64,000 nucleotides of DNA from the NCBI GenBank assembly GCA_936450465.1, contig OW388304.1, positions 39,213,593 to 39,277,592 on the forward strand, written 5' to 3'. Under the pieces are notes generated by a model that was not told the DNA's origin, did not search any database, and saw nothing but the letters and a program-made list of their open reading frames with translations. The translations under genes were made by a program, and so were the position numbers. Shown one piece after another: positions 10,423-24,921 of the stretch (position 1 is the first letter of the stretch; each line of letters opens with the position of its first letter). The stretch is from Gibbula magus. Its lineage: Eukaryota > Mollusca > Gastropoda > Trochida > Trochidae.

Positions 10423-13400
10423 TAATTTGGATCCAATATTATATCCTTTCATTTCAGCTTTTTAGTACATAATAGAGAATCTATGTTTTTCTCATTATAG
10501 TGTTATACGAACTACCATTTTCTGAACAATTATTTCGTTGACCAATGCAGTAGTATAAAAATGCGATGTCTATGGGAATATTAAGGATTGGGTTAGATAC
10601 ATCAGGTGACTGAACGTGACATCATATGGGGTGGCCAATGAACAGATAGTGGCCATACCTCGCAGTGATCTCTCCTTATTTCTTGACACTCCATGAGAAA
10701 AAACATCCTATCTCACAGCTGAAATACCAACAGGTGAATCATTTCTCATTGCTGGATTTGACTTGGACTTTTGAATGAATGAAACAAACATCAGAATTAA
10801 AACAATTTTAATATTACCTCAATACTGAATCATGACATTAAAGAGATAATGTTTTGAATAATCCAACACGTCATTTTAAAACTAACAATCTTAGAATATA
10901 TCAAATATATACTCACTCTAATCATATTCACACGAACAACGTTATCAAATAATCCTTGCTTTAACATTGAAAATATCCACCTCCCAACAGGTTCTTCTGC
11001 ATTAACCCAATAGTACACAATGGGGAGTCAAGTCTTGTTTTGCTTCCAGTTTTCACAAATGACATTGAAAAAATGATGTTGAAATATTCATACAGATAAT
11101 CCAAACTTGGAATATCAAAATACATCACATGAAAGTATTGATATGCAATCACATGACATGCAACTTGATGTTAGCAATTAAGTGAGCTGTAGAAATATCT
11201 GATTTCAATCTCTGGTCTATTCACACCTTGTAACAATACATATAGGTGGTCAAAATTAGTTATTGGTATTAATGTCTCTTTGCTTGTAAATATGAAATTT
11301 ATGGGTAAATCAATGCAAGGTTACATTGTGGATGCAACGGTTGACAAAGGGACTTTCTTCAATTAGGAACGTATCCATTGTGAATCACTTCATTACATCG
11401 TTATTAGAATTAGTTATAAGTTTGCCGGTGTGCCAAGCGTGTTACCTGTTGTAATTGGAATAAATGTTGTCTTTTGAAGTTGGTGATGCGATCGTTTAGA
11501 ATTACTTGAAAGGAAACTTCAATGAATCTTTTGTCCAGGAGGTACTGAACTAGGGGAAGATGTATCAAGAGTTGCCTGTCCTTTCCACTAGTTTGCTTGA
11601 AGGTCAAAATTTCATCAATCTTGAACTGAATACCAATTAAACTTATTTTGCATTGTTAGGGTTGTCTTTGAAGTAGACATCTCAATGTTGTGGTCGTCTC
11701 TGATTAATATGTGTATGCACTTTTTGAACCTTCCATTGATCTCAATAAATAGACATCTTAACAACGTAACTTTGCAAATGTCATGAAACACATGGTTATA
11801 TGATGTTTTAAGCAAGTTGAATTACACCTTGTCATATTATATATTCATGTTCTTGAAAGTAATAAGCTGGAAGATTTATTTTTAAAAAATCGAAGATAAT
11901 CATCTTTTCCATTTCTGTGTTATCAAGAGGGAGAAACCTTCAATTCAATTTGATATCTTTTCCATAAAAATTTCAATCAATTTATTCGATCCAAAGATAT
12001 TATTTCATATAAAAATTTGGACAAAGACATAGTTAAACTGACTTAAGCTTTAAGCACCTTGGAATTATGTGAAACGTGTATTTAAATTTACCTTTCATTT
12101 TACTGCGTTTTGTCAAATTAAAAATTGTCAGTTTGAACTCAAGGGTGTTAGATAGTGTCATAGATTCCCATTTTCAATTAAAATAATATTCGACAAATAT
12201 TCTTTCTGATTTATAGCAATAAATCCATAACAGAGTTTAACTAACCAGAGTTTCTACCGCCTTAGCAATATAACGTATTTATAACATGTTGTTAACTGTG
12301 TCAAGTACATACTAAAGACGCCTTTATAATATTTTCAGAAAGAAAAAGTACGTTTTTATTCACACATTGAAATGACTTTCACAAATGCATAAATGGAACT
12401 GAAATTGCTTTGACAATGTGAGCTTCAACAAAACAGAATTCATGTTTTAAATTGTTAAATCTCAATGCATCTGGAGCCATGAACACTTTAATTGAATGCA
12501 TGTTTTGTCTGAATAACTGTCATGGAATTTTGTGCTTTAAATAAGGTTTAAGACCAGCCTATATCCACACCACTGTGTAACATCTTGATGTGGAACTGTT
12601 ACTTGTGAACATCTGGTCAGAGAAAGAACTGTCAACCGTCAAATCGAATATGAAGTATACAAATGTCAATTTGAGTGTCAGGTATGTATATTGTACATAT
12701 TATCTACAAAGTCAGCTTTCGCTTCTTAACAGCATCGTGTGCAAGTTAGCACTTTTTAAGACATTTTATGTTTGTTTGTCTTATAATTTGTTTGCTTGTA
12801 TATCATACATTCACATATAGTATGTTCAAATGTTTCACAAGCTCAGTTTTAGCTTCTGAGCAGTATAATGTAGACTATGACTTTGAAAGACTTAATATGT
12901 TTGTGTGCCTATTATGCATAATCATGTTCAAATATAACGTATATATCATCTTCATCAATTTAGTGACGATAGGCAATTTACAAAATATGCAAATATAGAT
13001 CGATTTGTGTAATACGGTTTAATCGAATAAGTTGATGTTCATCTTAGATTATTTAACTTTTCATATTGAAAATATCAACATGTGAAGCTAACTAATCTTA
13101 TTTGTATTTAAAATCCATTTTAGTTAGAATATGATCATGTTAAATTTTCTTGCGTGTTTTGGTTTAAAGTCTGTGTTTCAGTTCGTGATGTCAGTTTCCA
13201 ATTTAGATTAACCAAATCAAAATTCAACAAATGCATGAAAGACCACTCATTTATTTCGCTTTCAACTTTCCCACAAACTTTGATAACATATATTCCACGA
13301 CATAATCATAACTTACTCAGGACAGTTGTATACTTTACGAGATCAATTTTAAAACAATAATGTTTCCCTCACTAGCTATCAACAGGTTATATGTCTAAGT

Positions 13401-15015
13401 CTGTAGTAATCGTAGTAAATTCGACTCTGTTTATGGCTTAATTGATGTAGATCTGAAAGAGTATCGTACTGTTCATAAATAAGGAGATCTATGAGATTGC
13501 TTCATCCTATGTTTAGATGCAAACATGTAATTTGACAAGTTGACCATTCTGATAAGACAAACTTAATGCAAATTTTATGCTGTTTTTAATAAAATCTACC
13601 AAACTTTGACTTTTAGCATATGAGTGTCAGGAACATGAAGCTATCATTTGACAAGGGGTAATTCAGCTTGCTGAAATCATCACGGAGTCTTGTATTTAGT
13701 GGCACCTATAAAGTGTTGTTGTTTTAAATTGTTTATTCATGTACATTGATGCACATTTGTATTTCAAAGTCAACATCATGAAACAGAAACGGCAATTCTC
13801 TAATTTGTGTGTGGTTGTTTGTGCCGTGTTCATTGGAAATAATTGTATTTCTCATGTTTCTTTAATGTTACTTAGCCAGCATAATCACAAGCAAACTTGA
13901 GCAATTATGTGTACAGTAGAGCGACTGAACCTCGATAGAATTACAATTTATTTCAGAGAGTAATGCCAAAAGTCGATTTCAAATTGCGAAATATTATAAC
14001 AAGCATTCCCATGACAATAAACGTCCTAACAAATAAATCCCCTCAAGCCATGTAACTCTACAGTGGCTAATGCATAAATTGTTTGTATCATTTGATCGTG
14101 AACTTATTATCATTACGACCAAAAAATCGGATATACTGGTAAAACGATCAATATCAATCAATTCATGTTGGTGAAAAGTTGATTATATTTCTGGAATAAT
14201 TTGAAAAACCATTTATTCGCACATATGGATCTTAATACATTATTGAAGCAAATATATAAAAGAGTTACCTGAAATATTGCCTGCATTAAGACATTTCACA
14301 ACCTAAATTTATTATCTTTCAAAAAATTGCGTAATAGGTCTGTGGGAGGACAATTAGCGGAGTCATAGGAGAGATAAATATTTGTAAATGTCTGTCCTCT
14401 TTAAACTGTTGAAGTGTGAATTTCAGGAAATTGGCGAGAAATAAACGAAAAAAAGATAATACATTAGACGCTGGTTGGCTAACCATAACAGGCAAATTCA
14501 GAAAATCCATTAACAATTGTTTTAATCAAAAATACATTGCACCTTTAGCCAATATACCAGTATGATGTTTCGTCATTTTTACCATGTTGACATGATGAAC
14601 TTATTTGATGCTCGTTAGTGTGTGTACGATGTTAATAAATAAGTGTTTAATTGGTTGATGATTTGCGTTGGCAAGGCAGTTAATTTTCTCTAATATTTAA
14701 ACAGTGTTTATGACACATACATAAACTAATCAGACGTGTAATAATGCATAGGCACTACATACATATTGCATATAAACATAATACAAATAAACATACATAC
14801 ATATCACAGTACACATCTTCACGATATGGAATTCACAACTAGGTTTACAGGGATATAATCCAAGTAACTACACTTTAATGTACTCATCAGACAAGTCTGA
14901 ACATATTCATGTGGCTACTATCCTTTCATATACCAAGGGAACCTTACTTTAGGATTGTGTAGTAAACACTAGCAGTTGAGAGATTAGGGTCTGCACACTA
15001 ACATGACTTCAAAAT

Positions 15016-15260
15016 GTGTACACTCGGTCCCATTCAGCTTCCAGATGTTCATGTGGTCACAAAAAAGAAGACGTAGTTCACTATCTGTTTATTTGCCGAA
15101 ACTATCACTATTTAAGATCAAATATGTATTTTTATAATCAAGGTTATGACATAACGACAGTATTATATGGTAATAGCTCCTTGAATGACTCAACTAACAA
15201 TAATATATTGAAATCGTTACTTTAGGTTATAAGTAAAAGCAACCGATTCCTTAAAAAAGT
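15016..15260 (+). pseudogene. LINE reverse-transcriptase C-terminal relic, copy 1
   Basis: The translation contains CSCGHKKEDVVHYLFICRNY. This is the CxCG...ED..HylfxCxxY pattern found near the C-terminus of many LINE ORF2 proteins. It is followed by a segment (TTVLYGNSSLND...LKSLL) that matches the usual downstream part of that domain. Only about 70 codons are readable before a stop, and upstream sequence is broken. Equivalent relics are at 31365 and 42848; copy 4 has lost it. The LINE fragment therefore pre-dates the array. Confidence 0.6.
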
Positions 15261-16267
15261 GTCTTGTAGTTAATATGATTCAATTTTGAGCTTCATTATT
15301 AGGCATACCTAACAACATGACAATATTCATGTTTGATGTTATACAGATGTTATTTTTCATTTTCTGTCCCATTTTGTAACCAGTTTTGTTTATATATATG
15401 TACCGGATTGGCAATGAAATAAGCCCTTTTTGGCTTGTTCTCCAATCCTATTTTCATGTTTATAAAATAAAATACATTTAAGCCACATTCGAGCTTCCGG
15501 AAATGGAGTCTGGACCAAGTTGATGTCTGCTTGGTGCCTAAGGCACCTTCCCCCAAACGGCTCTCAGTTCTGATTTACATTACATTATTGTTTTAGAAAT
15601 ATCTTTCATTTTCATATTAGAATATGGACCCAGCATTATATAATATATTAACATTTCATTAACAGAAACGATGGCTTAAAACACTGGACTCTCTAAAAAA
15701 AGACACTGAACGAGTCCCCTTATCAACACTCCCCTGTCCAGATGACGAGCCTATCAAAACGCTCACAACGCATTTCCTGGACAGTTTTATAGAAAGAGAG
15801 ATGTTAAAATGTTGTAAATCTAAGCCAGTCTTGATATATGGCTAGATTTACAGCTTTAATCAATAACCCATTTTCTATAATAAACCACAAGAAGTTCCCT
15901 TTGAGAGTAGAAGTTTATTAGATAATCGACTGTTGGAATCAGACTTTATGACAATGTGGTGTTTAACGATTGACATTACGTGCTTTGGCTTGTGTTAATA
16001 CTGCTCTTCACACGACTGGTAGTAAAGCTCTTGACATTCTCAAGACTACAGTATTGGGATGGCAGTCTGTATACAGCAGACTGGTGACTTTATTCCTCTA
16101 GTGCTGTTTATCGCTTAAAATGGCATGGTACGCAATCAAGTATACAACCATGGTGTACACCGTAAAGGGGAACCACTTTGACTTCACAAGATTGATCATG
16201 ACACTACTTGTCATATCTGTGTAGGCATTATCTATTAGTCTTCATGAAGCGTCTTCGATTTTCAGCT

Positions 16268-16345
16268 TTTTCAACTTTAATAGGAGGCCCGGATGGCATA
16301 CAGTTCCAAACACTCTACCAATTGAGCTTATGATGTGAACAATAT
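16268..16345 (-). repeat. tRNA-like relic (A box half), copy 1
   Basis: On the minus strand the sequence TAAGCTCAATTGGTAG (16315-16330) followed by AGTGTTTGG is close to the D-arm of many tRNAs and holds an A box. The T-arm/B box that should follow is not recognisable, so it is a decayed SINE head or tRNA fragment. A separate B-box-like GGTTCGTATCC lies nearby on the same strand at about 16416-16426. The same relic is at 32644-32659 and 44326-44341. Confidence 0.45.
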
Positions 16346-19047
16346 GTGCTACTTTAATTGTCATATTTCACTTTACAGCATTTACAACTGTCTTTTGAGT
16401 AGAAAAAGCTGACAGGATACGAACCATGTACCTCTTCAGATCCGATATGGCACTATATGCATCTTGGCCTTTGTAGTTTGAGCATTATGCTTTATCTATT
16501 ACATAGTATTTTGGTAAACTATTTTGAAAATTATCATTTAATAAACATGCATTTTTCATTTATCTTAATATTCCTCCTCAATTTGATTTTTTTAAAATGA
16601 CTTCTTTCGAAAATTATACAATTATTAGGAATAACAGAGCTTTAGGCGAAAGTACCCAAAGTAAGACTGTTCTAAAATATTTGTTTGTAAAAACTGTTTT
16701 TACAAATTCAATAAATAAGAGACAATGTACATGTTGCATCAACAATTACAACCTATCTACTAAAGTATTTATAGAAAGAAAATTTGTATTTATACGATAT
16801 CTTTTTAAAAAAGAAAATGCAGATACTTCATTGATGATTTTTTCATCATTCATTTGACAAGTTCATCCACTTTTCTACAAATGTGGGGGCGAGATTGCAA
16901 CAAATCTGTTTGTGAAGATCCTGCCCTTCCCGGATTATACTCTTTGGTTGATGTCAACAGACAGTCTGTCTGACGAAAATGTATTTCAATCAAATAAGTC
17001 CTCATTAAATAAATCCATCACCTAGATAATGCCTTCTGTTTCTAAACAGCTTGATTTGCGTCTCTAGCAATCGTGCAATTTGAGCCTCGATTTCGTTTGC
17101 AAAGAGCCTCGGTTTAGATCTAAGATAAATAAGAATTCTAGAAAGTCATCGATCGTAACTGAATGGAGAACGAAAAATAACAGGTTTCACCGTTGAGTAT
17201 TGCTTTATGTTTTCTATAAATATTAGTATATACTTTCATCTTTATGAAAAGTGATGCTGAAGTCTCCCTTGTGCGTGACTAGGCGTTGTTTGGCAAACGG
17301 ATGATAAATATGGACTTACTCTTCAATGCATTGGGACAGAAACTGAGCATGCTTTACTCTACAAAAGTTTGACACGTGCATCTTGTAAGATCAGCATTTA
17401 AGTTTCATCCACTGAAACAGGAAATTAGACATCCCGAAAATAGATGTGCTTATATAAAGACATGTTTTCCTGTTTTGATAGAGAGTCATAGAGAAGGCAA
17501 TCATCTAATGGATGGTCAGTTATTTCGATCCCGTAAAACAATAGTTAACTGACGATTTCGAGTTATGATTATTATGATAATAAGAGTTAGGATTTGTTAT
17601 TTGTTTTATTTCATTGATAAGTATTTCTTTGATTACTTGTTGTTTTGTCTCTCTGATTAGAAGTGATATCGTCCTATCACCTATTTTCAAACAGAGGCAG
17701 GAGACCAGTCATTGAGAACTTGTTTCACGAATGTCTATGAAATATGTGAAGTCGAATCATTGTCCATTGTTCAAGATGAGGAAGTGGTATGAAACCCTAT
17801 TTTATTGTATTAAAATTATTTACTCCTTATGTTTACCCTTAACATGCTATTATAAATAACTTCGTTTGAAAAAGTGTGAATGCCAGTGTTGTTTTTCTAA
17901 CACAAACACACAATGTATAAGCAGGAATGTGCATATAAACTTTCACACTCACGGACATACAAAACACTCGTACACATAACACACATATCTAAACTAGAGA
18001 CACCCACAGACGAACCAGGATCACAAATACAGAATTCATACATGAACAGGCACACAATACACGATGTACACGTGCCCATCTTGAAATAAACACAGGCAAA
18101 ATATGCACTTTAAATAGATATCCAAGCTTTGAAATCCATTGATCATAGGCCTTGTTGATCAAGCTGGTCAAGCAAACTAAGAATTGGTCAATGACAGGTT
18201 TGATTAATGTCTTGGCTCCAGAGAAATGGTCAAGATCGTTGCTCAAGATGACCAAGCTTTCAAGATGTCAAATAGTTGTGATGGATAGGAAGAGTAACAA
18301 GATAATGCAGCGAACATATTATCACATGGTTGATGATGAAAGTAGATCTATTTCAATATCCTAAATATGTAACTGTCTCTACGATTTCTTGAGGCAGAAT
18401 CTGTAAGTCGGGGGATCAGTAAAGCATGGATTATATTTTTGAGGATTGTTATTAATAGTAATTAAACGGTGAGCAAGCAAGACAGTAAGACAGACGTAAT
18501 TATATGGTACAACGTTCGAAGAAGAATCTTATGTGGTTTATACAATTGTTGCTACATTTAATTACACGTCGCTTTATGAATGTTTAACTTCTTGTCATGG
18601 CGAAATCCATAAAGACTATTGACTTTATTGTGACGCATCCAAACTTCCACAATGCCTTTGAAAGAAAACTTATTGTTCAGTGTCTTTCTGCTACATTGAA
18701 AACTTCAGTTTGAGGGAAATTTGCAAAATAATTATCTATATTCCTTCACCGTGAGAACATCTGATACACTCGATACACATATATATATACGGTATATACT
18801 TACATATTCAGGAGTAGGTCTTCAACAATGAGTTGTGCTACTAACATATGGTGCATTTGCATGTCAACATATTTTTTCTTGCTAAAAACAAATACATGAT
18901 GAAATACATCAGTTAATACTTATGTTTTTTACATAATTATGTATAAGGATAAGGATATGAATACTATTCTCAGCAGCGAAACCTATATTGATTTGATTTA
19001 TTTGTGCAACCAACACATTACGCAAAAAGTTCTGCGTTATAGAGATG

Positions 19048-19080
19048 AATGTATTATTATTATTATTGTTATTACGAACA
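19048..19080 (+). repeat. ATT microsatellite
   Basis: Short run of ATT units in copy 1, with counterparts near 35022 and 47087 in copies 2 and 3 that differ in unit number. Confidence 0.75.
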
Positions 19081-20187
19081 ATTGATGTTAATATTTTTAC
19101 TTTAGTGACAAAGGCCAAATTTGATGTTATTTGACTACAGTAGGAGTGAATGCTGTGGTCGGTCCAATTTAATACATACCACATGAGGGGTTATTTGAGA
19201 GAATCTAAATGACTTGCTATAAGACGAAGGATCAGGAAAGTGTGAGAAATTCCTGATGGATAAAGCTTTACATAAGCAAATACTCTGAATCGTCGTATGT
19301 ATACACATTGAAGAAGTTGTTATCGAGAAAATGTTTCCTTTCTCCAGAGAAAATAACTACATTTTAAAGATGTAATTGAGTAATGAAAAAACCCCAAGAA
19401 AGTACTTATCAGTAAGCCTATCTTGTTAAGAAAATCATACTTTGACATCAGCATTGTATTCAAAAGAACAATTTGTTTTAAAAATGAATAAAAGGTTAAC
19501 GATTTTCTAGTCCTTATTCCGTTTACTTGTCCCTCAGTAAAATTTTATTTCTTATCTTTGTTACCTTAAAATGTAAACATGTTTACTCAACTAAAATGAT
19601 GTTATATGATTTCAGCTTGAATATTTTGGCTTCTTTACTCTTTACCAAGATCTATTTTCAGGAGCATAAATTTTGTTCAAAACACTTTTCCTTAATTGCA
19701 TCAAATCTTTTCTCAAGTTATTTATTTATTCCAGGAAAAAAATAATGATTTCAAGAAAACATACCTTCGCAATCTATATTTCGGAAATTCGAAAATTAAA
19801 TCAATGTTTTAATATGATATAGTTATTACGTTTCACAGCATGTTAATCTGAAAAGATAACGAAGATGAACCAAAATGGAAGCAGACGCACGTTTTCCCCA
19901 AAACTTTGTTGTTAAACATAAACTATGATTAAATGTTGACATCTTATTTATATATTAATATAACATATAATGACAATTATTAATATAACATCTGAACCAC
20001 ATGTAAAGAATAGAATAGAACATGGGTGATCAATAGTAACGGTGCACCTTTACTAGTACATTCATGTATTTATTACCCATATGGTTGAAAATAACCGAGT
20101 TAATATTTTTTATATGAACACATGTGCACATATCACGTTTGTCTAGCAACCATTGTTTCACCTAGACTTCCCGTATTTCGTCGTCTG

Positions 20188-20218
20188 TGACGTAATAAAA
20201 CGACTGTTTGTGACGTCA
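20188..20218. promoter_or_regulatory. Paired CRE-like motifs
   Basis: TGACGTAA (20188-20195) and the palindrome TGACGTCA (20211-20218) match CREB/ATF-type sites. The pair is conserved in copy 3 near 48236-48268. No promoter or transcript can be tied to it, and it probably belongs to an old repeat. Motif matches of this length carry little weight. Confidence 0.2.
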
Positions 20219-20439
20219 CTGTAGCTTGCCTTCGCAAGAGAAGTGGACCGTTTCATGATCAAGTTTACGTGAATCAAATGGGATTACACTCGAAAGTGTA
20301 TCATATGACTTTCACGAAATTCGCTCGGGAAATACAAACATTCACAACTTCCCCCGAAAGTCATAACTCTCCCCAGTCTCCAGCACTGGCTAATATAAGT
20401 CTTGCAACTTTTCAATACATTTAAAAAAAAAAAACAATT

Positions 20440-20540
20440 ATTGTCTGCTTACAACTTCTTTATTGTGGAGATACATGACGTTTTGGAATATGCTCACGGC
20501 TTCATCAAGTGGAATGTAAAGGTATACCAAAGTAGGATAC
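20440..20540 (-). repeat. Penelope/hammerhead-like motif relic, copy 1
   Basis: The sequence ACAACTTCTTTATTG, then GACGTTTTGGAATATG and CTTCATCAAGTGG, follows a layout common in invertebrate repeats. On the minus strand it reads TTGATGAAG...CAAAACGTC, similar to the hammerhead ribozyme core CUGAUGA...GAAA, with a substitution in each core block. The match in copy 3 starts at 48557 and a related inverted pair lies at 63203-63323. Assignment to Penelope-like elements is a guess from the hammerhead-like layout. Confidence 0.3.
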
Positions 20541-23500
20541 ACTTATACAGAACATTACAAATGTACAAAACTTTAGAACACATGAGTACGTTTTAGACTG
20601 AGGATTAACAGTTCATGAGTGGGCTCTGTAATGAGGATATACAATAAAACATGGGAGCGGGTAAATACCTGATTAATAAAACCCGCACTAGCCAGTCGGT
20701 TTTATTGAAATGTTGAAATTCAGTTCAGAGGCTAATGACTCTATCAGAGAAAAACCTCTGTTTGAGGTAACGTAAATAAGAATCCATGTGTTGGCTTTTG
20801 GATGAAGCAGATAGGCAAACGTTATCACGTGAAATCTGATGATATTAAGCGATTTTCCGATGAGCGAGGTGTACTCAATTCATATCTTGCAGAACTAAGG
20901 TAAAACAAAATATCCGACATTGCCTTTTAATCTCTTTATTGAATGTCAGTAATCACAAACTGATTGTAATAGCATACATTCTAGTTCTTATAAATAAACT
21001 CACTGCTAACTTGTCATTGGATTGACCTCTATGAAAACTCATACTCAATCTTATATAAACTCTAGTTTTATATATAAATACTGTTATTATTAAGCCTGCA
21101 TAATTTCTAATTTTTGCAGTGATATTAACCATGATACATAGCTAAATGGATACTGGGTTTCCAGTTAGCTAGAGCAGTGTATCCGTTCTACTTCATCATT
21201 GCGGCATAATACCACTACATCACTTCCTGTTCTTTTAAAACTGGAAGAAAACAGTATTTTTTATTAGATACACAAGGCAAGACTGTTTTAGAGATTATTA
21301 ATTGAGCAAATATGTCATGTGATGTTGATAAAACTATTAGAAATTGTTGTATTACCCTTTGAAGATCGAGGTGCTACATTTGATTGCTAGAGTTTTGTAA
21401 AAGGTTTGCAAAAACCTTCCAGTGTAATGGATACTGATTATCTTTCATTCCATGTTAACTAATACTAAATACAACTAATACAACACTTCTTCTCTAACAT
21501 TAGCTAGCTTAAGTTACGTCACGATGAACAGTTTGATGTCGTCAGTATTTCAAGCAACTTCCAAACGCAAGGCATAACTCTTGCCTGTCTGCATTACTGG
21601 TTGATTTAACCCTTGCGGTATTTCCCTCGCTTTGTTGTGCCTCGATAGTGAATCGCTGCACCAGAAATGCAAAGTGGGCCTGGATTTCTAAGCACAGATT
21701 TCTTAAGGAAATTTTACTTTATGCAAGTCATGCTGATGAAAATAACATTTTGAATATTTAATTTCAAATGGATTACCTTTTAATAAATGCAGTAACAGAA
21801 TAAATATGTAAGGGAAAGAAATATATTTGGTCCAAATGTCGCTTTGCTGTCGATTAGAATAATGTGATATATTTGTATACACTCTTGAGCTGTAATCAAC
21901 AATTCTCCTCTTGTTGACTGTTTATATTTTATACAACAATGATCGGGGAAATGTGATATTTCCACAGATGTCACATGTAAACTGAAAACCGTTACATTTC
22001 GTTGTGATGTAATCATATTCGCACATATATAAATTATTCAGGATTCTTCATAAGCTTACAAAAACATGTTTATACTGCTTAGAACAGGAGACATTGGAAC
22101 AACCACGATGAAATAATTGAATTAATTAGATAATAATAATAATTTTGTGATATTGTAGTTCCATACTATGTATCAAGATTTAATAACCCAGCAGTCAATA
22201 ACACTATCGCAGTGATAATAAAATGTGAATTGTATAGATTCAATTTCTTGACAGTTTTTCTGATGTTATATAACAACAGTGTTGCAGTACAACCTGACAC
22301 GTTTAGAATTACCAAGAAAAAAGATGAATTATGGATAATGTCAGCATCGAATATTATCACTCGATTGTATTACTTATAAAACAAAACTTACTTGAAATGT
22401 AGAATTAGTTCATTTGTCAATATTTCGCCTTCATTTACTTTTTAATTTGTATTTCAAGAATGACTTTTAAAGTCTTCAAAGTAGACTCAATGATAATACA
22501 TGTTATTTTACATGCAATGAGCCGTCAGTGAAAATTTAAGTGTCGAAGAAGAAAAGAAGAAAAAAAACTGCATTGTCTTACATCATGACAACTTTCATTT
22601 TTTTACATTTGGAAATATTGAAAACTCAAAAAGAGCTTTTACATTTAAGGAAGTATTATATGTTAAGTATTATATCATTACATAAGCGAGAGAGTGGATG
22701 CTATATAAATATGAGAAATAATGAGAAAAAGATAATCTTTCAGCTAGTATATTCATGTACAGAATAACACAAAGTTCATGATACAGTGTAAAGGTTGTTT
22801 GATATTTGTATTTATGAAATATGTTATTAATACATACAAAACAACATTCTACAACTGGACTTATATATGTATCTGCACAAAACGGAATACCACCTTGCCA
22901 ATAAACACAACCTTGTTATTACGTCTCTTTGAAAGACTCACTGTATCTTTGAGATAAAATCACAACTATTCAATTTTAAAAACAGTGATTTACACAAAAT
23001 GTTATTATGATGATTAGATTATTATTAGATCGTATGAAATTTAGTTTGAAGGGAAACTTTGAAGACAAATGCATAGTTCTGATAGGACAAATTGCCTGAA
23101 CCGTAGTAAGGCTAACAGGGGGCATTGAACACATTATTACTCTTGATAACCCATGCTATTGCATTTTGTCTGAATTCATGACTAGAATGAGAAAAACGTT
23201 TATTAATGCTTGAATATCAATAGCAAATCAATAGTCCATTGTTAGAGCAGTGAAAGGTTTGTAATATCGACTTTGTGATTCATTATGGTAAATGTTTTGT
23301 TCCACAATGCCATTCAATGACAGGAATCCTTCATAGGTAATAAGTAGAATTGGTTATTTTCCATACTTGGATGTTGGTACTGTGACATTTTTGTCAGGTG
23401 AAACAGTTTTCCCTTCATGATATCGAACATCAGAAGTTATCCGTTTACAGTTGCATTATTGTATGCTATGCAAGTACAGCGATATACTTCATATTCTTCA

Positions 23501-24921
23501 ACATATGCATCCCAAAATGTTTGTTCACCTTCATTTGTAAAGAATTAAGGTAACAGTATGAAGCCTTACTTTTACAATGAGCTGTAGACGAAGTGAGTAA
23601 AATGTGTATTTCCCTAAATTTTCATGACTAATACTGAACGATTTGCTCAACCTTGATCAAAGTGCGTTGTGTTACGAAAATATGAAATAAATCGATGATA
23701 AATCAATGTGCCACTACAATGTGTGTCTCTTGAATTTTTACAAATAGGTGGGATTCTATTTTACCGGAGTAAGAAGAACTGGGTTACATTAAGTAGCAAT
23801 ATACACAATCAGTAGTTATATGCACAGCCCAGTGATACGAAACTATGGTTCAAGTTTCGTATCCAATCGGATACGCAACTAAAATAATCACTCCTGATTT
23901 CTCGTATAAAACAGATATCATGTATATGAGGCACTGGTGGTTCTACGGTCAACAGCTAAAATGATCTCCAATGCCTAGGTTTGAAGAACGTCAGACTCCG
24001 GAGGGATACGATACCTTGTGTTGTACATCATGTAGCATGGAAACTTCGGCAGTTGAAAGAGCATCGCAAATTGTGTGGATGTATCACCTTTGTGGCATGT
24101 GATTAAAGTGTGTACATAGAACCTTAAATGAAAGACCTATGTATCAAATGTTCCAGTTCTGTGAATACAATTCTCAAAAAAAGAAATCAAATGTCAGCAT
24201 TTATTAATTATTTGTTTTAACAAAAAGAGACAGCAGAGAAAGACAAATAGATTTATGGTTTATGGTTTATCGGAATGAATAAATTGGATTTTGAAAAACA
24301 TTGATTTTATGGTAACCAAATTAAGTTCTGTAATTAAAGTATTAAACAAGTGTTCAAATTTAAATCTTCAGTTTTAGATCCACTTAATCTAGTTACGGTT
24401 CTTCTCAACTTACACCACGGTTTTACTGTGACAGTCTTTGATTACGAAAGCCGACTGCATTTTACTGTTCTTTGAAAAGTTTCCTTTAAACCAATGCGAA
24501 TTATTTTGTGCATAGAAAAAAAAATTGTACTTCTAAATCAAATATTCAAACCAAATTCAAATATTTATATATTCATTTCAATTTATCACTTCACATCGTG
24601 ATAATTGATATTTTCGTATATATGTAGCAATTGTTATGACTCCTGAAAAAGGTTGCTTCAATGCTTAAAATCTCAATTAAAAATGAAATTTTCTGTGGAC
24701 AGAGTATACTTCATAATTTGATATCAATGCAACAACTTATTACATCATTTTAATTACGACTTGTAGAAACATGTCCACCGTAACTTCTTTCAAAACTGCA
24801 AGATAATGGTAATTTAATATATTATACTGTGAAGATTACCTGTAATCGCTAAAGCAATAAATGGTTTGTTCACCTACCTGTGAATCTTAGTGCAAATATC
24901 ATGTAAATTGACATTCATTGT

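Larger units (their letters stand above)
2471..21280. repeat. Array copy 1 (fullest unit, 18.8 kb)
   Basis: This is the only copy with both head and tail of the unit present and it serves as the reference. It is enlarged by three private insertions: a fold-back element at 4399-5924, a TTAA-flanked element at 8170-8850 and a TA-flanked element at 9181-10422. Remaining stretches hold scattered relics: a tRNA-like B box at 6859-6869, a LINE reverse-transcriptase tail at 15016, a tRNA-like A box at 16315-16330 and a Penelope-like motif near 20450. No gene was found. The tail (about 17.8-21.28 kb) is very close to the tail of copy 3. Confidence 0.88.

Noticed and set aside
12590..12998. Open frames repeated in copies 1-3 (ending NLVTIGNLQNMQI)
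   Set aside because: Similarity is explained by overall unit identity. Copy 4 breaks the frame, lengths vary and composition is that of A+T-rich non-coding DNA.
17897..18255. Cysteine-rich minus-strand frames (also near 45913-46262)
   Set aside because: Caused by ACACACA-type low-complexity sequence; frames and stops differ between copies 1, 2 and 3.
20188..20218. CRE-like sites as evidence of a promoter
   Set aside because: No gene or transcript start is evident nearby in either copy, and 8-base motifs are expected by chance in 64 kb.
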